Shown here: piece after piece, positions 35,960 through 43,451 of the stretch
Numbering within the stretch: position 1 is the first letter of the stretch
How the letters are laid out: the number at the start of each line of letters is the position of its first letter
Source of the DNA: Rossellomorea aquimaris
Lineage (GTDB): Bacteria > Bacillota > Bacilli > Bacillales > Bacillaceae_B
NCBI RefSeq assembly: GCF_000935355.1
Contig: NZ_JXZC01000001.1
Coordinates: 1,240,001 to 1,304,000 of the forward strand
Direction of reading: 5' to 3'
DNA: 64,000 bases
Translations under genes and position numbers: made by a program
Notes under the pieces: generated by a model
Told to the model about the DNA's origin: nothing
Databases searched by the model: none
Seen by the model: only the letters and a program-made list of their open reading frames with translations

Positions 35960-37189
35960 CTAAAACAATGTTTCTTCCATCTTTTTCAATCGCTGTACTA
36001 AGTAAAATTGGCTGAACAAAATAGAGAATGACAGCCCAGCCAGGAGGGTGATCAATCCTTCCATCCAAGCCCCCTTAATGAATAAAGGAAGGGAAAATAT
36101 AACCGATTGGATCATCATCGCCTGATTCATGATTTTTTGGAAGGATGATTTCTTTAATTCCTTTGATACGGGATAAATGAGCACCCAAATTTTATAATCG
36201 AACCGTTTAAACAATGGTATGAGCTGAAAAGCAGTTAAATACAGAAACACCAAAGCCGTCAGAATGCTGAAAATAAAGGACGAATTTGAATAAATCAGCA
36301 AAACGCCGATCAGGGTCAATCGAAGATAAAGACCTGAATATTCACTTGTCCTCACCAAGGAGCGAAGATACAAATAGCGATAAGTAGATGCCTGGGAGAA
36401 TGATGTTTTCACCATTCCATCAAGCCATTTTCTCCTGTGCACCTTCCCTTTCAGCTTAGGTACATCTGTGAACATATTGGCGATTCGGTAGAAAATCAGC
36501 ATCCGCTGCTGCTCCAGGTCGATTAACAAATCCCATTTAAGATTTTTTCCTTTTGTTGACTGATAAAAGTAGAGCGCATATCCGATCATGATGGTGGCAA
36601 CGACCACGACCATCACGATAGCAGCGCCAGATAACACTAAAAAGACGAGAGCACCGCTTAATAAAAAGCGCATAAAGCTGTCGATCCAATGAGCTTCCTT
36701 TTCCTGAAATCGCAGCATAAACCAGCGTACATACAGGTTCCAGACCTTTAATGCTAAAATAAAGCCAAGTAACGGAAAGAAGCTTCCAAAGCTGCTGCCG
36801 GATACAGCTACATACATTGGCATCAGTGCAGCCAATACGAGCAGCTGAATATACGATTGAAACATGAAACTGATCCAGATGCATTTGGTGAAATAACGGG
36901 ATAGGCGCATTTCCAATGGCAAAAGAAACACGGCATCCGCTTCCCTAAGAAACGTATAAACGGGACTCCATGCCAGTAAGAGACCCAGGATCACCGCCAT
37001 GATGAGTGGTGCCGGAAAAGCCGGATCCAGGGTTTTCACCCACTGGTTATACGTATACGCTGCTCCTCCCAATGCAAAAATCAGGACAAATAATAAATGA
37101 TCGTTAAACATGTATTTCAAGTACTTTTGAAGCTCTTGATTATACTCTACGATTCGTTTCTTCCAAATACTTTCCACCTTATTCATCAT
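35960..37189 (-). CDS. ecsB: ABC transporter permease EcsB
   Basis: This 409-aa protein has about ten hydrophobic helices grouped in pairs and a long cytoplasmic middle segment (about 200-290), as in EcsB. With EcsA it forms an ABC exporter that affects protein secretion, intramembrane proteolysis by RasP, competence and sporulation in B. subtilis. Its ATG overlaps the end of ecsA by about 11 bases, and AAGGA lies 8 bases before it, so translation is coupled. Confidence 0.93.
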   Translation of the reverse strand: MMNKVESIWKKRIVEYNQELQKYLKYMFNDHLLFVLIFALGGAAYTYNQWVKTLDPAFPAPLIMAVILGLLLAWSPVYTFLREADAVFLLPLEMRLSRYFTKCIWISFMFQSYIQLLVLAALMPMYVAVSGSSFGSFFPLLGFILALKVWNLYVRWFMLRFQEKEAHWIDSFMRFLLSGALVFLVLSGAAIVMVVVVATIMIGYALYFYQSTKGKNLKWDLLIDLEQQRMLIFYRIANMFTDVPKLKGKVHRRKWLDGMVKTSFSQASTYRYLYLRSLVRTSEYSGLYLRLTLIGVLLIYSNSSFIFSILTALVFLYLTAFQLIPLFKRFDYKIWVLIYPVSKELKKSSFQKIMNQAMMIQSVIFSLPLFIKGAWMEGLITLLAGLSFSILFSQFYLVQRLKKMEETLF

Positions 37190-37922
37190 GGGATTCTTCC
37201 TTTGTCAGCTGGATATAAATATCATCTAAAGTCGCATCCGGCATGGAGAATTCCGAACGAAGTTCCAGAAGCGTACCTTTTGCGCAAATTTTCCCTTCAT
37301 GAAGGATGATGAATGAGTCACAATATCTTTCTGCCGTTGCTAAAATATGCGTAGACATCAGTATTCCAGCTCCACTTTGCTTCATTTCCTGCATCCAATC
37401 CAGCAGCGACTGAATCCCAAGTGGGTCTAATCCAACAAAAGGTTCGTCGATGATATAAAGACTGGGCTGAATGAGAAAAGCGCACATGATCATCACCTTT
37501 TGCTTCATCCCTTTTGAGAAGTGGGCAGGAAACCAGCTCATTTTTTTCTCCATACGAAAGGCCTTCAATAATTTATCAATTCTACCTTTATATTCAGACT
37601 CTGATAATCCATAAGCCATGGCTGTGAGTTTTAAGTGATCTTCAAGGGTAAGCTCATCATAAAGAATCGGCGTTTCCGGTATGTATGAAAACTGTTTTCG
37701 ATACTGATCGGCATCACTCTTCAAGGTATGACCATTTATGGACACTTCTCCTTGCTTGGGTTCCATGAGACCGATTATATGCTTGATAGTCGTACTTTTC
37801 CCTGCCCCGTTCAGGCCGATTAATCCGACAATTTCATTTGAATGTATGGAAAATGATATATCCTTTAATACCGGTTTTCGGGTATATCCGCCAACCAGGT
37901 GTTTGATTTCTAATAATGACAC
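37179..37922 (-). CDS. ecsA: ABC transporter ATP-binding protein EcsA
   Basis: This 247-aa ATPase is the same length as B. subtilis EcsA. It has Walker A GLNGAGKS, Q-loop IPETP, signature LSxG replaced by FSKGMKQKVMIM, Walker B LYIIDEPFVGLDPL and the switch His in STHILATAERYC. GTG at 37922 is chosen because it gives the SLLEIKHLVGGY start, and AAAGGA lies 11 bases before it. A TTG at 37931 is too close to the site. It leads the ecsABC operon. Confidence 0.93.
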   Translation of the reverse strand: MSLLEIKHLVGGYTRKPVLKDISFSIHSNEIVGLIGLNGAGKSTTIKHIIGLMEPKQGEVSINGHTLKSDADQYRKQFSYIPETPILYDELTLEDHLKLTAMAYGLSESEYKGRIDKLLKAFRMEKKMSWFPAHFSKGMKQKVMIMCAFLIQPSLYIIDEPFVGLDPLGIQSLLDWMQEMKQSGAGILMSTHILATAERYCDSFIILHEGKICAKGTLLELRSEFSMPDATLDDIYIQLTKEESHDE

Positions 37923-38056
37923 GAGCAGCAACGTCCTTTCTCTTCTACATGGTTTTCTCTATTTTATCAAAATTTCATGGTAAAGGCATTGTTAATCCAG
38001 TTTCTCATTCCACATTTTAACATTCATAACTCTACCCGATTTGCACATCATAATAT

Positions 38057-38510
38057 TTGAAGGGGCCAGCAATAAGAAAAAGGGGATGGTTGTTAAAGAC
38101 CAGCTAACCGATTTCACTATTGTTTGCGACTGTAAGGATTGTCGTCTTCTATAGTGAATGACACACTCACCATATTCATTTGTTCAAAAAATTGATAAAT
38201 GAGGTGTTTGTTAAAGCACACTTTGACTGAATCAACTTACTTTATTAGCTTATTAAGCTTAGGAGATAAGGGGATGGTCACATTGCACAAAGTCATTCAT
38301 GTTTCTAATGGTTTACACATATCATCCTTATAGCAAATGAGGTGTTTGTCCAAGACGGCTAACAGTTTCTATTGTCTGAATTGCTTAAATAGCGAAAAGA
38401 TAAGGGGATGGTCGCATTGAACAATTTTCATTCTAACCCAGAATGGTACACATTTCGAAGCTACTAGCGAATGAGGTGTTTATCAAAGAGAATGAAGCCT
38501 GACATATAAA
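38057..38510 (+). repeat. Degenerate tandem array with alternating SD-like motifs between ecsA and hit
   Basis: Two motif types alternate on the forward strand: ATGAGGTGTTTRTYMAAG (38199, 38337, 38471) and AAGGGGATGGTYR (38080, 38268, 38402), with a decayed copy TAAGGATTGTCGTC at 38132. Successive motifs are 54-71 bp apart, giving composite units of about 134-138 bp for the two clear copies. Possible small frames behind these motifs start with TTG: 38208-38333 (41 aa), 38346-38420 (24 aa, TGA overlapping the next TTG) and 38417-38467 (16 aa). A nested 38283-38333 frame also gives 16 aa. Their sequences are unrelated. The array ends in a forward-strand terminator at 38532. Confidence 0.7.
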
Positions 38511-38531
38511 CCTTTATAGTATTACCCCTTC

Positions 38532-38580
38532 AAGAAGAGAGGCAGGAAAATCGTTCCTGTCTCTTCTTCATTTATTTTCT
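38532..38580 (+). terminator. Forward-strand terminator closing the tandem array
   Basis: AAGAAGAGA(gg)CAGGAA/TTCCTGTCTCTTCTT forms a 15-bp stem with a two-base bulge and a 5-nt loop, followed by CATTTATTTTCTCTTTC. No T tract exists on the reverse strand. No annotated gene lies upstream on this strand, so it implies a forward transcript through the array. Confidence 0.65.
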
Positions 38581-38631
38581 CTTTCATGATAAAATACATA
38601 AAAATGCCATTAATGAAAGGTGGAGAAAGCA

Positions 38632-39054
38632 TTGAGTGACTGTATTTTTTGCAAGATTATCGACGGTGAAATTCCTGCTATGAAAGTGTACGAGGATGAG
38701 CATGTCCTTGCTTTCCTTGATATTAGCCAGGTGACGAAAGGGCATACATTACTTATTCCTAAAGTACATAAAGAAAATATCTATGAACTGACTCCTGATA
38801 TTGCAAGCCACCTTTTCTCTGTTGCACCTAAGATTGCTGACAGTATCAAGGCCGAGTTTAACCCAGTCGGAATGAACCTGTTAAGCAATGCAGGTGAAGA
38901 AGCAGGACAATCCGTCTTCCATTTCCACATGCATTTCATTCCCCGCTATGGCCAGGGAGATGGCTTTGGAGCCGTCTGGAAGACACATAATGATGACTAC
39001 AATTCAGAAGACCTGAAAGGAATAGCTGAATCCATTGCACAGCATCTTTCCTAA
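38632..39054 (+). CDS. hit: HIT-family nucleotide-binding protein Hit
   Basis: This 140-aa protein has CIFCKIIDGEIPAMKVYEDE at the N terminus and the histidine triad FHFHMHFIPRYG near residues 98-110. HIT proteins hydrolyse nucleotide conjugates such as Ap4A or AMP-lysine. A TTG at 38632 is preferred because AAAGGTGGAG lies 6-7 bases before it. A GTG at 38620 would lie within that site. It is divergent from ecsA across the unusual repeat region, as in B. subtilis hit-ecsA order. Confidence 0.92.
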   Translation: MSDCIFCKIIDGEIPAMKVYEDEHVLAFLDISQVTKGHTLLIPKVHKENIYELTPDIASHLFSVAPKIADSIKAEFNPVGMNLLSNAGEEAGQSVFHFHMHFIPRYGQGDGFGAVWKTHNDDYNSEDLKGIAESIAQHLS

Positions 39055-39060
39055 TAATTG

Positions 39061-39098
39061 AGCCTGATCCCGGAAGTTAAAGGGATCAGGCTTTTTTC
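39061..39098 (+). terminator. Terminator of hit
   Basis: AGCCTGATCC/GGATCAGGCT is a perfect 10-bp stem with a 12-nt loop followed by TTTTTTC. Confidence 0.85.
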
Positions 39099-39112
39099 AG
39101 AATAATTAATCT

Positions 39113-39140
39113 TTGACAACGATACTCGGTATGTTATAAT
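39113..39140 (+). promoter_or_regulatory. Strong sigma-A promoter of trpP
   Basis: The consensus -35 TTGACA (39113-39118) and -10 TATAAT (39135-39140) are separated by 16 bp with an upstream TG at 39132. Transcription would start near 39147, leaving a leader of about 77 nt that holds the TRAP site. Confidence 0.85.
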
Positions 39141-39188
39141 GTACCTATCTTTTCGCTAATGGCAACAGTGCACATTAGGTGAAGCAAA

Positions 39189-39221
39189 TAGTATAGTATA
39201 GTTTAGTTGAGGAGAGATGAG
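39189..39221 (+). promoter_or_regulatory. TRAP-binding site (seven NAG repeats) overlapping the trpP ribosome-binding site
   Basis: UAG, UAG, UAG, UAG, GAG, GAG and GAG start at 39189, 39194, 39199, 39204, 39209, 39214 and 39219, with exact 2-nt spacers. Less regular AAG and UAG copies occur just upstream (39182 and 39176). The last repeats overlap the Shine-Dalgarno. Tryptophan-bound TRAP wrapping this RNA would block translation, as known for B. subtilis trpP. Confidence 0.9.
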
Positions 39222-39223
39222 AA

Positions 39224-39760
39224 ATGAATACAAAAACACTTGTATCCCTGTCATTATTAGTAGGGATCGGAGCCGTCCTGCACACTGTGATCCCGGGAAT
39301 TTTCTTAGGAATGAAGCCGGACATGATGCTGACGATGATGTTTCTTGGCATTATATTATTTCCAGCCAAGAAGAACGTATTGTTATTAGGTTTATTAACA
39401 GGGGTTATTTCAGGACTAACAACTCAGTTCCCTGGTGGATTCTTACCTAACCTGATCGATAAGCCGATCACGGCATTCGTTTTTTACGGACTTTTCCTGG
39501 CCACTAAAAAAATCACTCGTTCACTTGTAGGAGCTTCTGTTCTGACAGCTATTGGTACACTCGTATCAGGAAGTGTCTTCTTACTTTCTGCTTATGTGAT
39601 TGTCGGTCTGCCTGGAGCATTTTTTGCTTTATTTGCAGCAGTCGTACTTCCGGCTACACTAGTTAACGCTGGAGCAATGTTTGTGGTATATCCAATCATT
39701 AACGGGATTTTAAAACGTTCAACCATTCGAGAAGCTGTTACAACAGAACAGCTATCCTAA
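39224..39760 (+). CDS. trpP: Tryptophan transporter TrpP
   Basis: This 178-aa protein has about five to six helices and resembles B. subtilis TrpP (YhaG, 172 aa). Shared features include a PDMMLTMMFLGIILFP segment, the FPGGFLPNLIDKPITAFVF loop and the C-terminal LPATLVNAGAMFVVYPIINGIL. It imports tryptophan. The leader contains the TRAP-binding triplets, so translation is expected to fall when tryptophan is plentiful. The trp regulator genes themselves (mtrB) are not in the window. Confidence 0.92.
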   Translation: MNTKTLVSLSLLVGIGAVLHTVIPGIFLGMKPDMMLTMMFLGIILFPAKKNVLLLGLLTGVISGLTTQFPGGFLPNLIDKPITAFVFYGLFLATKKITRSLVGASVLTAIGTLVSGSVFLLSAYVIVGLPGAFFALFAAVVLPATLVNAGAMFVVYPIINGILKRSTIREAVTTEQLS

Positions 39761-39774
39761 ATTAGATCATAGTA

Positions 39775-39822
39775 AAGCCCTCCATTTAATATGCTACCGG
39801 CATTAAATGGAGGGCTTTCTTA
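39775..39822. terminator. Terminator of trpP and the following small gene
   Basis: AAAGCCCTCCATTTAAT/ATTAAATGGAGGGCTTT is a perfect 17-bp stem with an 11-nt loop, followed by CTTACTT. Confidence 0.8.
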
Positions 39823-40014
39823 CTTGACTGCAACCCACAAGAGTACCCCGATTAAAAAAGTGATCACCCCACCGGATCCCAATATGGCAGCACGCTTTTT
39901 CAATATATTCTTAGGAGGATACATTCCCGGCCTTTGAATGGTAATGAAGTTATACACCATACTTAGAAATAATACGCCACAGAGAGCAAAGAACCCAAAG
40001 ATTATCCCGTCCAT
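39820..40014 (-). CDS. Small membrane protein, 64 aa
   Basis: Two hydrophobic helices (about 1-22 and 45-63) flank a basic loop (RPGMYPPKNILKKRAAIL). GGAGGGGG precedes the ATG at 40014. It is convergent with trpP, and the shared terminator overlaps its end. I recognise no domain. It resembles the many short two-helix proteins of Bacillaceae of unknown function. Confidence 0.65.
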   Translation of the reverse strand: MDGIIFGFFALCGVLFLSMVYNFITIQRPGMYPPKNILKKRAAILGSGGVITFLIGVLLWVAVK

Positions 40015-40178
40015 TACTTAGAACCCCCTCCTTTACTCCACCTCTTACCTTTATTTTTATGCTGAAAATAAGCAGGTTATGAATTCACTTGTTTTAATCT
40101 GTTCTAAAAGGGAAAAGGAGAATACATGTTGATTGTAGAAATAGAGTATTATAGAAATAGAAGAACGAGGTGATCATA

Positions 40179-40550
40179 GTGAATAAAAAATCTCTTGCTT
40201 ACGGGCTTTTAATTGGTGGAGTGGTTGGAGGAGTAGCATCCCTTCTGACGTCTCCTTCATCAGGGAAAGAAATCCGGGCACAAATTAAAGACAAGAAGGA
40301 CGATTGGTCAGAAATAATCGATGAGATGAAGGTTCATATTGGTGAATTGAAAGAATCCATCGGCACCCTGTCTCAAGAAGGAAAAGAAACGGTCCTTCAG
40401 CTATCAAAGGATCTTCAAGCTTCATTCAAGCAATGGCAGGCTTCGACAGAACCAAATAATCGACGACTTCAAGAAGAAATCCAATCCATCCAAAGAACCA
40501 TCGAAGACTTGGAAAAATCGATTAACTCAGCAAACACTACGAATCAATAA
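40179..40550 (+). CDS. yhaH: YtxH-domain protein YhaH
   Basis: This 123-aa protein has an N-terminal glycine-rich membrane segment (LAYGLLIGGVVGGVASLLTSP) followed by the YtxH signature PSSGKEIRAQIKDKKDDW. A long charged coiled-coil tail (about 40-118) follows. It matches YhaH by position next to hpr and trpP. GTG 40179 is used because GAGG lies 8 bases before it. YtxH-type proteins are general-stress or envelope proteins, and the role of YhaH is unknown. Confidence 0.82.
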   Translation: MNKKSLAYGLLIGGVVGGVASLLTSPSSGKEIRAQIKDKKDDWSEIIDEMKVHIGELKESIGTLSQEGKETVLQLSKDLQASFKQWQASTEPNNRRLQEEIQSIQRTIEDLEKSINSANTTNQ

Positions 40551-40556
40551 CCAAAA

Positions 40557-40606
40557 CCCCGCATCCCTCCATTCACTAATGATGGAAGGCTGCGGGACTT
40601 TTTTTA
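40557..40606 (+). terminator. Terminator of yhaH
   Basis: CCCGCATCCcTCCAT/ATGaTGGAaGGcTGCGGG pairs with three small interruptions around TCACTA, followed by ACTTTTTTT. Confidence 0.75.
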
Positions 40607-40942
40607 GTTTGTTTGGATAGGGGGGATTGTAACGTTTCTGCAGAAACATTTAGAAACATTTAAAAAATTAAATATACTCCTTTCTTTTCTTTCAATATAA
40701 TGATTACACGTACAAATCCCGTCATCACAGTATTCATCTACTCACCAACTGCTGTTTTCCTATGAATATATCAGCCAAAAATTATATACTTCGAAAAATT
40801 TTGTCAATTTAACCTTTATTAATTATTATTTTATTGGCATAATAAAATATAAGCGCTTTCTTTTTTATGATAGTTGTTTTGGTGAGTCATTTTCGTACTA
40901 CTTAAATTCAAAAAAGATTTTCTAGCAAAGTGGGTGAATGAG
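40607..40942. other. AT-rich upstream region of hpr
   Basis: This roughly 330-bp stretch has no frame with a plausible start. It holds a 14-bp palindrome GTTTCTG-CAGAAAC (40634-40647) followed by two AGAAACATTTA-like direct repeats, and a cre-like box at 40848-40861. The AT content between is high, consistent with a heavily regulated promoter. Confidence 0.5.
40848..40861. promoter_or_regulatory. Candidate cre box upstream of hpr
   Basis: TATAAGCGCTTTCT matches TGWAANCGNTNWCA at 12 of 14 positions and has the palindromic core AAGCGCTT. It lies 82-95 bp before the hpr start. Confidence 0.4.
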
Positions 40943-41518
40943 ATGAAGGAAAGAGAATTTACTTTGAAAGAGGCTATGCTCTTCAGTCAAAGAATGGCCC
41001 AGCTTAGTAAGGCTCTGTGGAAGGCCATAGAAAAGGACTGGCAGCAATGGATAAAGCCATACGACTTAAATATTAACGAACATCATATTCTCTGGATTGC
41101 GTATCATTTAAAGGGTGCTTCTATTTCAGATGTGGCCAAGTTTGGTGTTATGCATGTTTCGACTGCATTTAACTTCTCCAAGAAATTAGAAGAACGGGAA
41201 TTACTGCAGTTTTCTAAACGGGAGAACGATAAACGAAACACCTATATTCAATTGACGGACAAAGGGGAAAAAATCCTTCTCGAACTAATGAAGAATTATA
41301 AGCCTGAAAGTCACTCAATCTTCCAAGGAGTTTCTCCATTAAGAGAATTATATGGAAAGTTCCCTGAAATGATCGAGATGATGACCGTCGTACGAAATAT
41401 ATATGGGAATGATTTTATGGAGATATTTGAAAAATCGTTTCATAACATTGAAAATGATTTTTCTGATGATAACGGAAAACTGGGAGAACTATTTCAGGAT
41501 GAAGAAGAACTGGCTTGA
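40943..41518 (+). CDS. hpr: MarR-family transition-state regulator Hpr (ScoC)
   Basis: This 191-aa protein is nearly identical in its core to B. subtilis Hpr: [37 protein letters not shown] and the recognition helix [20 protein letters not shown]. It represses extracellular protease, sporulation and peptide-uptake genes. ATG 40943 is chosen over a GTG at 40934 on spacing from GGGTG, which is weak for both. The C-terminal tail is shorter than in B. subtilis. Its stop lies 1 base from that of convergent yhaI. Confidence 0.93.
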   Translation: MKEREFTLKEAMLFSQRMAQLSKALWKAIEKDWQQWIKPYDLNINEHHILWIAYHLKGASISDVAKFGVMHVSTAFNFSKKLEERELLQFSKRENDKRNTYIQLTDKGEKILLELMKNYKPESHSIFQGVSPLRELYGKFPEMIEMMTVVRNIYGNDFMEIFEKSFHNIENDFSDDNGKLGELFQDEEELA

Positions 41519-41519
41519 C

Positions 41520-41849
41520 CTACAAGCTCTTCTTTAAAAGTTTCATCAAAGCTGGATAGAGGTTTTGAGCTAAACAGCCATCCACCACTTCCTGAACCTT
41601 CAGCTTTGAATGAAGCTCTTCTTCAAACTCTTTGAAAAGCGGAGTATTGTACACAAATCCTTCCGCTTTTTGCTTTTCAAGTTTCATGCTCAATCTATCA
41701 CATGTAATAAAGAACTCCTTCACTTCTCTCTCCGACAAACCATTACGAATAATTAATCGATGAAATGGAAAACCATTTTCGGGAATCATATCAACCATCA
41801 ATCGTTGATAATACTCAAGTTTCTCTAAACGTTTCACTAATTCATTCAT
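41520..41849 (-). CDS. yhaI: YhaI-like DUF1878 protein
   Basis: This 109-aa soluble helical protein has the DUF1878 features PFHRLIIRNGLSEREVKEFF and a C-terminal QEVVDGCLAQNLYPALMKLLKK segment. GGAGGGTG lies 6 bases before the ATG at 41849. It is convergent with hpr, the same relation as in B. subtilis. Function is unknown. Confidence 0.82.
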   Translation of the reverse strand: MNELVKRLEKLEYYQRLMVDMIPENGFPFHRLIIRNGLSEREVKEFFITCDRLSMKLEKQKAEGFVYNTPLFKEFEEELHSKLKVQEVVDGCLAQNLYPALMKLLKKSL

Positions 41850-42042
41850 ATTAATCACCCTCCATTCATTGCACAAATTCTCATACTCTCATTGTACAAA
41901 ACTATAACATACCTGTCCCAAAAACTTCGCCTAAAAAATAAGAAAAAATCATGGCAAAATGTATTGATTTTTTCCGGCAATCGTAATAAAGTATGTAAAG
42001 CACTTATCTAAAACCTATTCGTCTAATGGAGGCGATTTTTTT

Positions 42043-42579
42043 ATGCATTGCTGGAAAACAATCAATCTGGAAAAACAATTCGGGTTTTACCGAGTCTTTT
42101 TACTTTCAACCATCATCATGATGATGGTATTCTCATTAATATACGTACCAATTAACTTACTATTCCCAAGCGCGTTCTATGATAACCATTTCCTTGGATT
42201 CTTAATAGGACTGTTAAGTATATATCCATTGCACAAGTTTTTTCACGTTGTACCCATTCTGCCCTTTGTTAAAAAAATCAAGTGCAGATGCAATCGAAAA
42301 TTATATCTATTACCGATCGTTTCATTGCGGGTGGATCAGCCTATCTCAAAGTTCCGTTATATGCTTGCACTGTTGGCACCCTTCTTCATACTAAACGGCA
42401 TTTTGATATACGGATGCATCTATTTCCCACACTACTCTCATTACTTTTCAATGCTGCTTGCATTCCATTCCGGAATCTGCGCCATTGACTTTATTTATGC
42501 GAGACAACTAATGGATTCGCCAAAGGATGCATTAATTGAAGAGAATGATGATGGATACGAAATATTGATTTATCAGTAA
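42043..42579 (+). CDS. yhaJ: YhaJ-like DUF3267 membrane protein with altered HExxH
   Basis: This 178-aa protein has about four membrane helices (24-46, 52-72, 105-128, 132-152). DUF3267 proteins are predicted zincin-type peptidases with HExxH in a membrane helix. Here the corresponding site reads PLHKFFHVVP, with K in place of the catalytic E, so metal-dependent catalysis is doubtful. Its position beside yhaI fits YhaJ. A GGAGG-like site precedes the ATG. Activity is inferred to be lost or non-peptidase. Confidence 0.7.
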   Translation: MHCWKTINLEKQFGFYRVFLLSTIIMMMVFSLIYVPINLLFPSAFYDNHFLGFLIGLLSIYPLHKFFHVVPILPFVKKIKCRCNRKLYLLPIVSLRVDQPISKFRYMLALLAPFFILNGILIYGCIYFPHYSHYFSMLLAFHSGICAIDFIYARQLMDSPKDALIEENDDGYEILIYQ

Positions 42580-42640
42580 GGATGATGGATGGCCATTGAA
42601 ACATACACTCGATGGAATATATCATCCTTCTATTTTTATC
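42578..42640 (+). terminator. Terminator of yhaJ
   Basis: AAGGATGAT/ATCATCCTT forms the outer stem and CCAT/ATGG an inner one, followed by CTATTTTTATC. It overlaps the stop codon. The following 180 bp to 42820 show nothing further that I can support. Confidence 0.65.
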
Positions 42641-42820
42641 AAAGGTCTCTTTGCTGAGATTCTTCGATTACGTGCTCATAAATACCTACCTGCACTGGGT
42701 TTAATGTAACAAAGAATGTGAAAAAGTCTTTTTTGCACGATTTCGGCAATACTCTCGCTACCAATTAGAGAAATAATTTGGTAATGTATAGCTTATAGGA
42801 GATAACGGGGAGGGGTTTGG

Positions 42821-43000
42821 ATGATCTCCATGTTTTTAGTTTTTGCAGTTTTCATCTTATTTTATATAAATAAAATGACAAATGCATTATGTTTACAAAA
42901 AGAAATACCTGAAGAACGCCAACCTAAGGTGTTTAGAACCATCAATATCCTAATCACCATACTACTGGTCTCTTCTTATATAGAAATACTCTTTACATAG
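42821..43000 (+). CDS. Small two-helix membrane protein, 59 aa
   Basis: The ATG at 42821 follows GGGGAGGGG. The protein has two hydrophobic segments, MFLVFAVFILFYI and TINILITILLVSSYIEILF, joined by a charged loop (QKEIPEERQPKVFR). It ends just before a strong terminator that it shares with the YjcZ-like gene on the other strand. I recognise no family. Confidence 0.65.
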   Translation: MISMFLVFAVFILFYINKMTNALCLQKEIPEERQPKVFRTINILITILLVSSYIEILFT

Positions 43001-43016
43001 AACATGAAAATGGACA

Positions 43017-43056
43017 AAACAAAGCCGATCCGGATTTTTTCGGATCGGCTTTGTTT
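43017..43056. terminator. Bidirectional terminator between the 59-aa gene and YjcZ-like gene 1
   Basis: AAACAAAGCCGATCCG/CGGATCGGCTTTGTTT is a perfect 16-bp stem with an 8-nt loop. Confidence 0.85.
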
Positions 43057-43067
43057 AACTATTCAAA

Positions 43068-43154
43068 TTAGCAAACGTATGCTGCACCAATGATGATTAA
43101 CAAAATGAATAGAACAACGATTAACGCAAATCCTCCGCCGTAAGCACCTGACAT
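43068..43154 (-). CDS. YjcZ-type tiny membrane protein 1 (28 aa)
   Basis: The reverse-strand frame has SGAYGGGFALIVVLFILLII before GAAYVC. A glycine-rich head is followed by one hydrophobic helix, the signature of the YjcZ/tiny-TM family found in spore-formers. AGGAGG-like sequence precedes the ATG. Two close paralogues follow. It lies before terminator 43017-43056. The function is unknown. Confidence 0.8.
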   Translation of the reverse strand: MSGAYGGGFALIVVLFILLIIIGAAYVC

Positions 43155-43207
43155 CTGCGCTTCCTCCTTTCATGTATGAAAAAGCCACCTAAATAGGAAT
43201 AAAGCAA

Positions 43208-43240
43208 AAGGGGCCAGCCTTTCAAAGGTATTGCCCCCTC
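43208..43240 (-). terminator. Terminator of YjcZ-like gene 2
   Basis: AGGGGC/GCCCCCT forms the outer stem and CCTTT/AAAGG the inner stem. On the reverse strand TTTTGCTTT follows. Confidence 0.55.
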
Positions 43241-43280
43241 TTACAGTCTTTATCCGGTAAACCTAAACCCTGAGGCTAAA

Positions 43281-43364
43281 TTATAGCCATGCTGCACCTA
43301 CAATGATTAACAGGATGAACAGTACTACGATTAACGCGAAACCTCCGCCGTATGCGTGACCCAT
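43281..43364 (-). CDS. YjcZ-type tiny membrane protein 2 (27 aa)
   Basis: The frame reads MGHAYGGGFALIVVLFILLI and ends in VGAAWL. It is nearly identical to the neighbour at 43068 from residue 5 on but has a different head and no terminal cysteine. GGAGG precedes the ATG. Its own terminator shows it is a separate transcription unit. Confidence 0.8.
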   Translation of the reverse strand: MGHAYGGGFALIVVLFILLIIVGAAWL

Positions 43365-43451
43365 AACTTCCCACCTCCTTTGAAGCGCTAATTTATCTTA
43401 TTCAAGTTAGCTGCCATTTGTTTTAGGCTAATGTCATAAATTTAAGTTTTT

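Noticed and set aside
38057-38510. CRISPR array interpretation of the repeat region
   Set aside because: Units are long (about 135 bp), degenerate and contain no short identical repeats with uniform spacers, and no cas genes are nearby.
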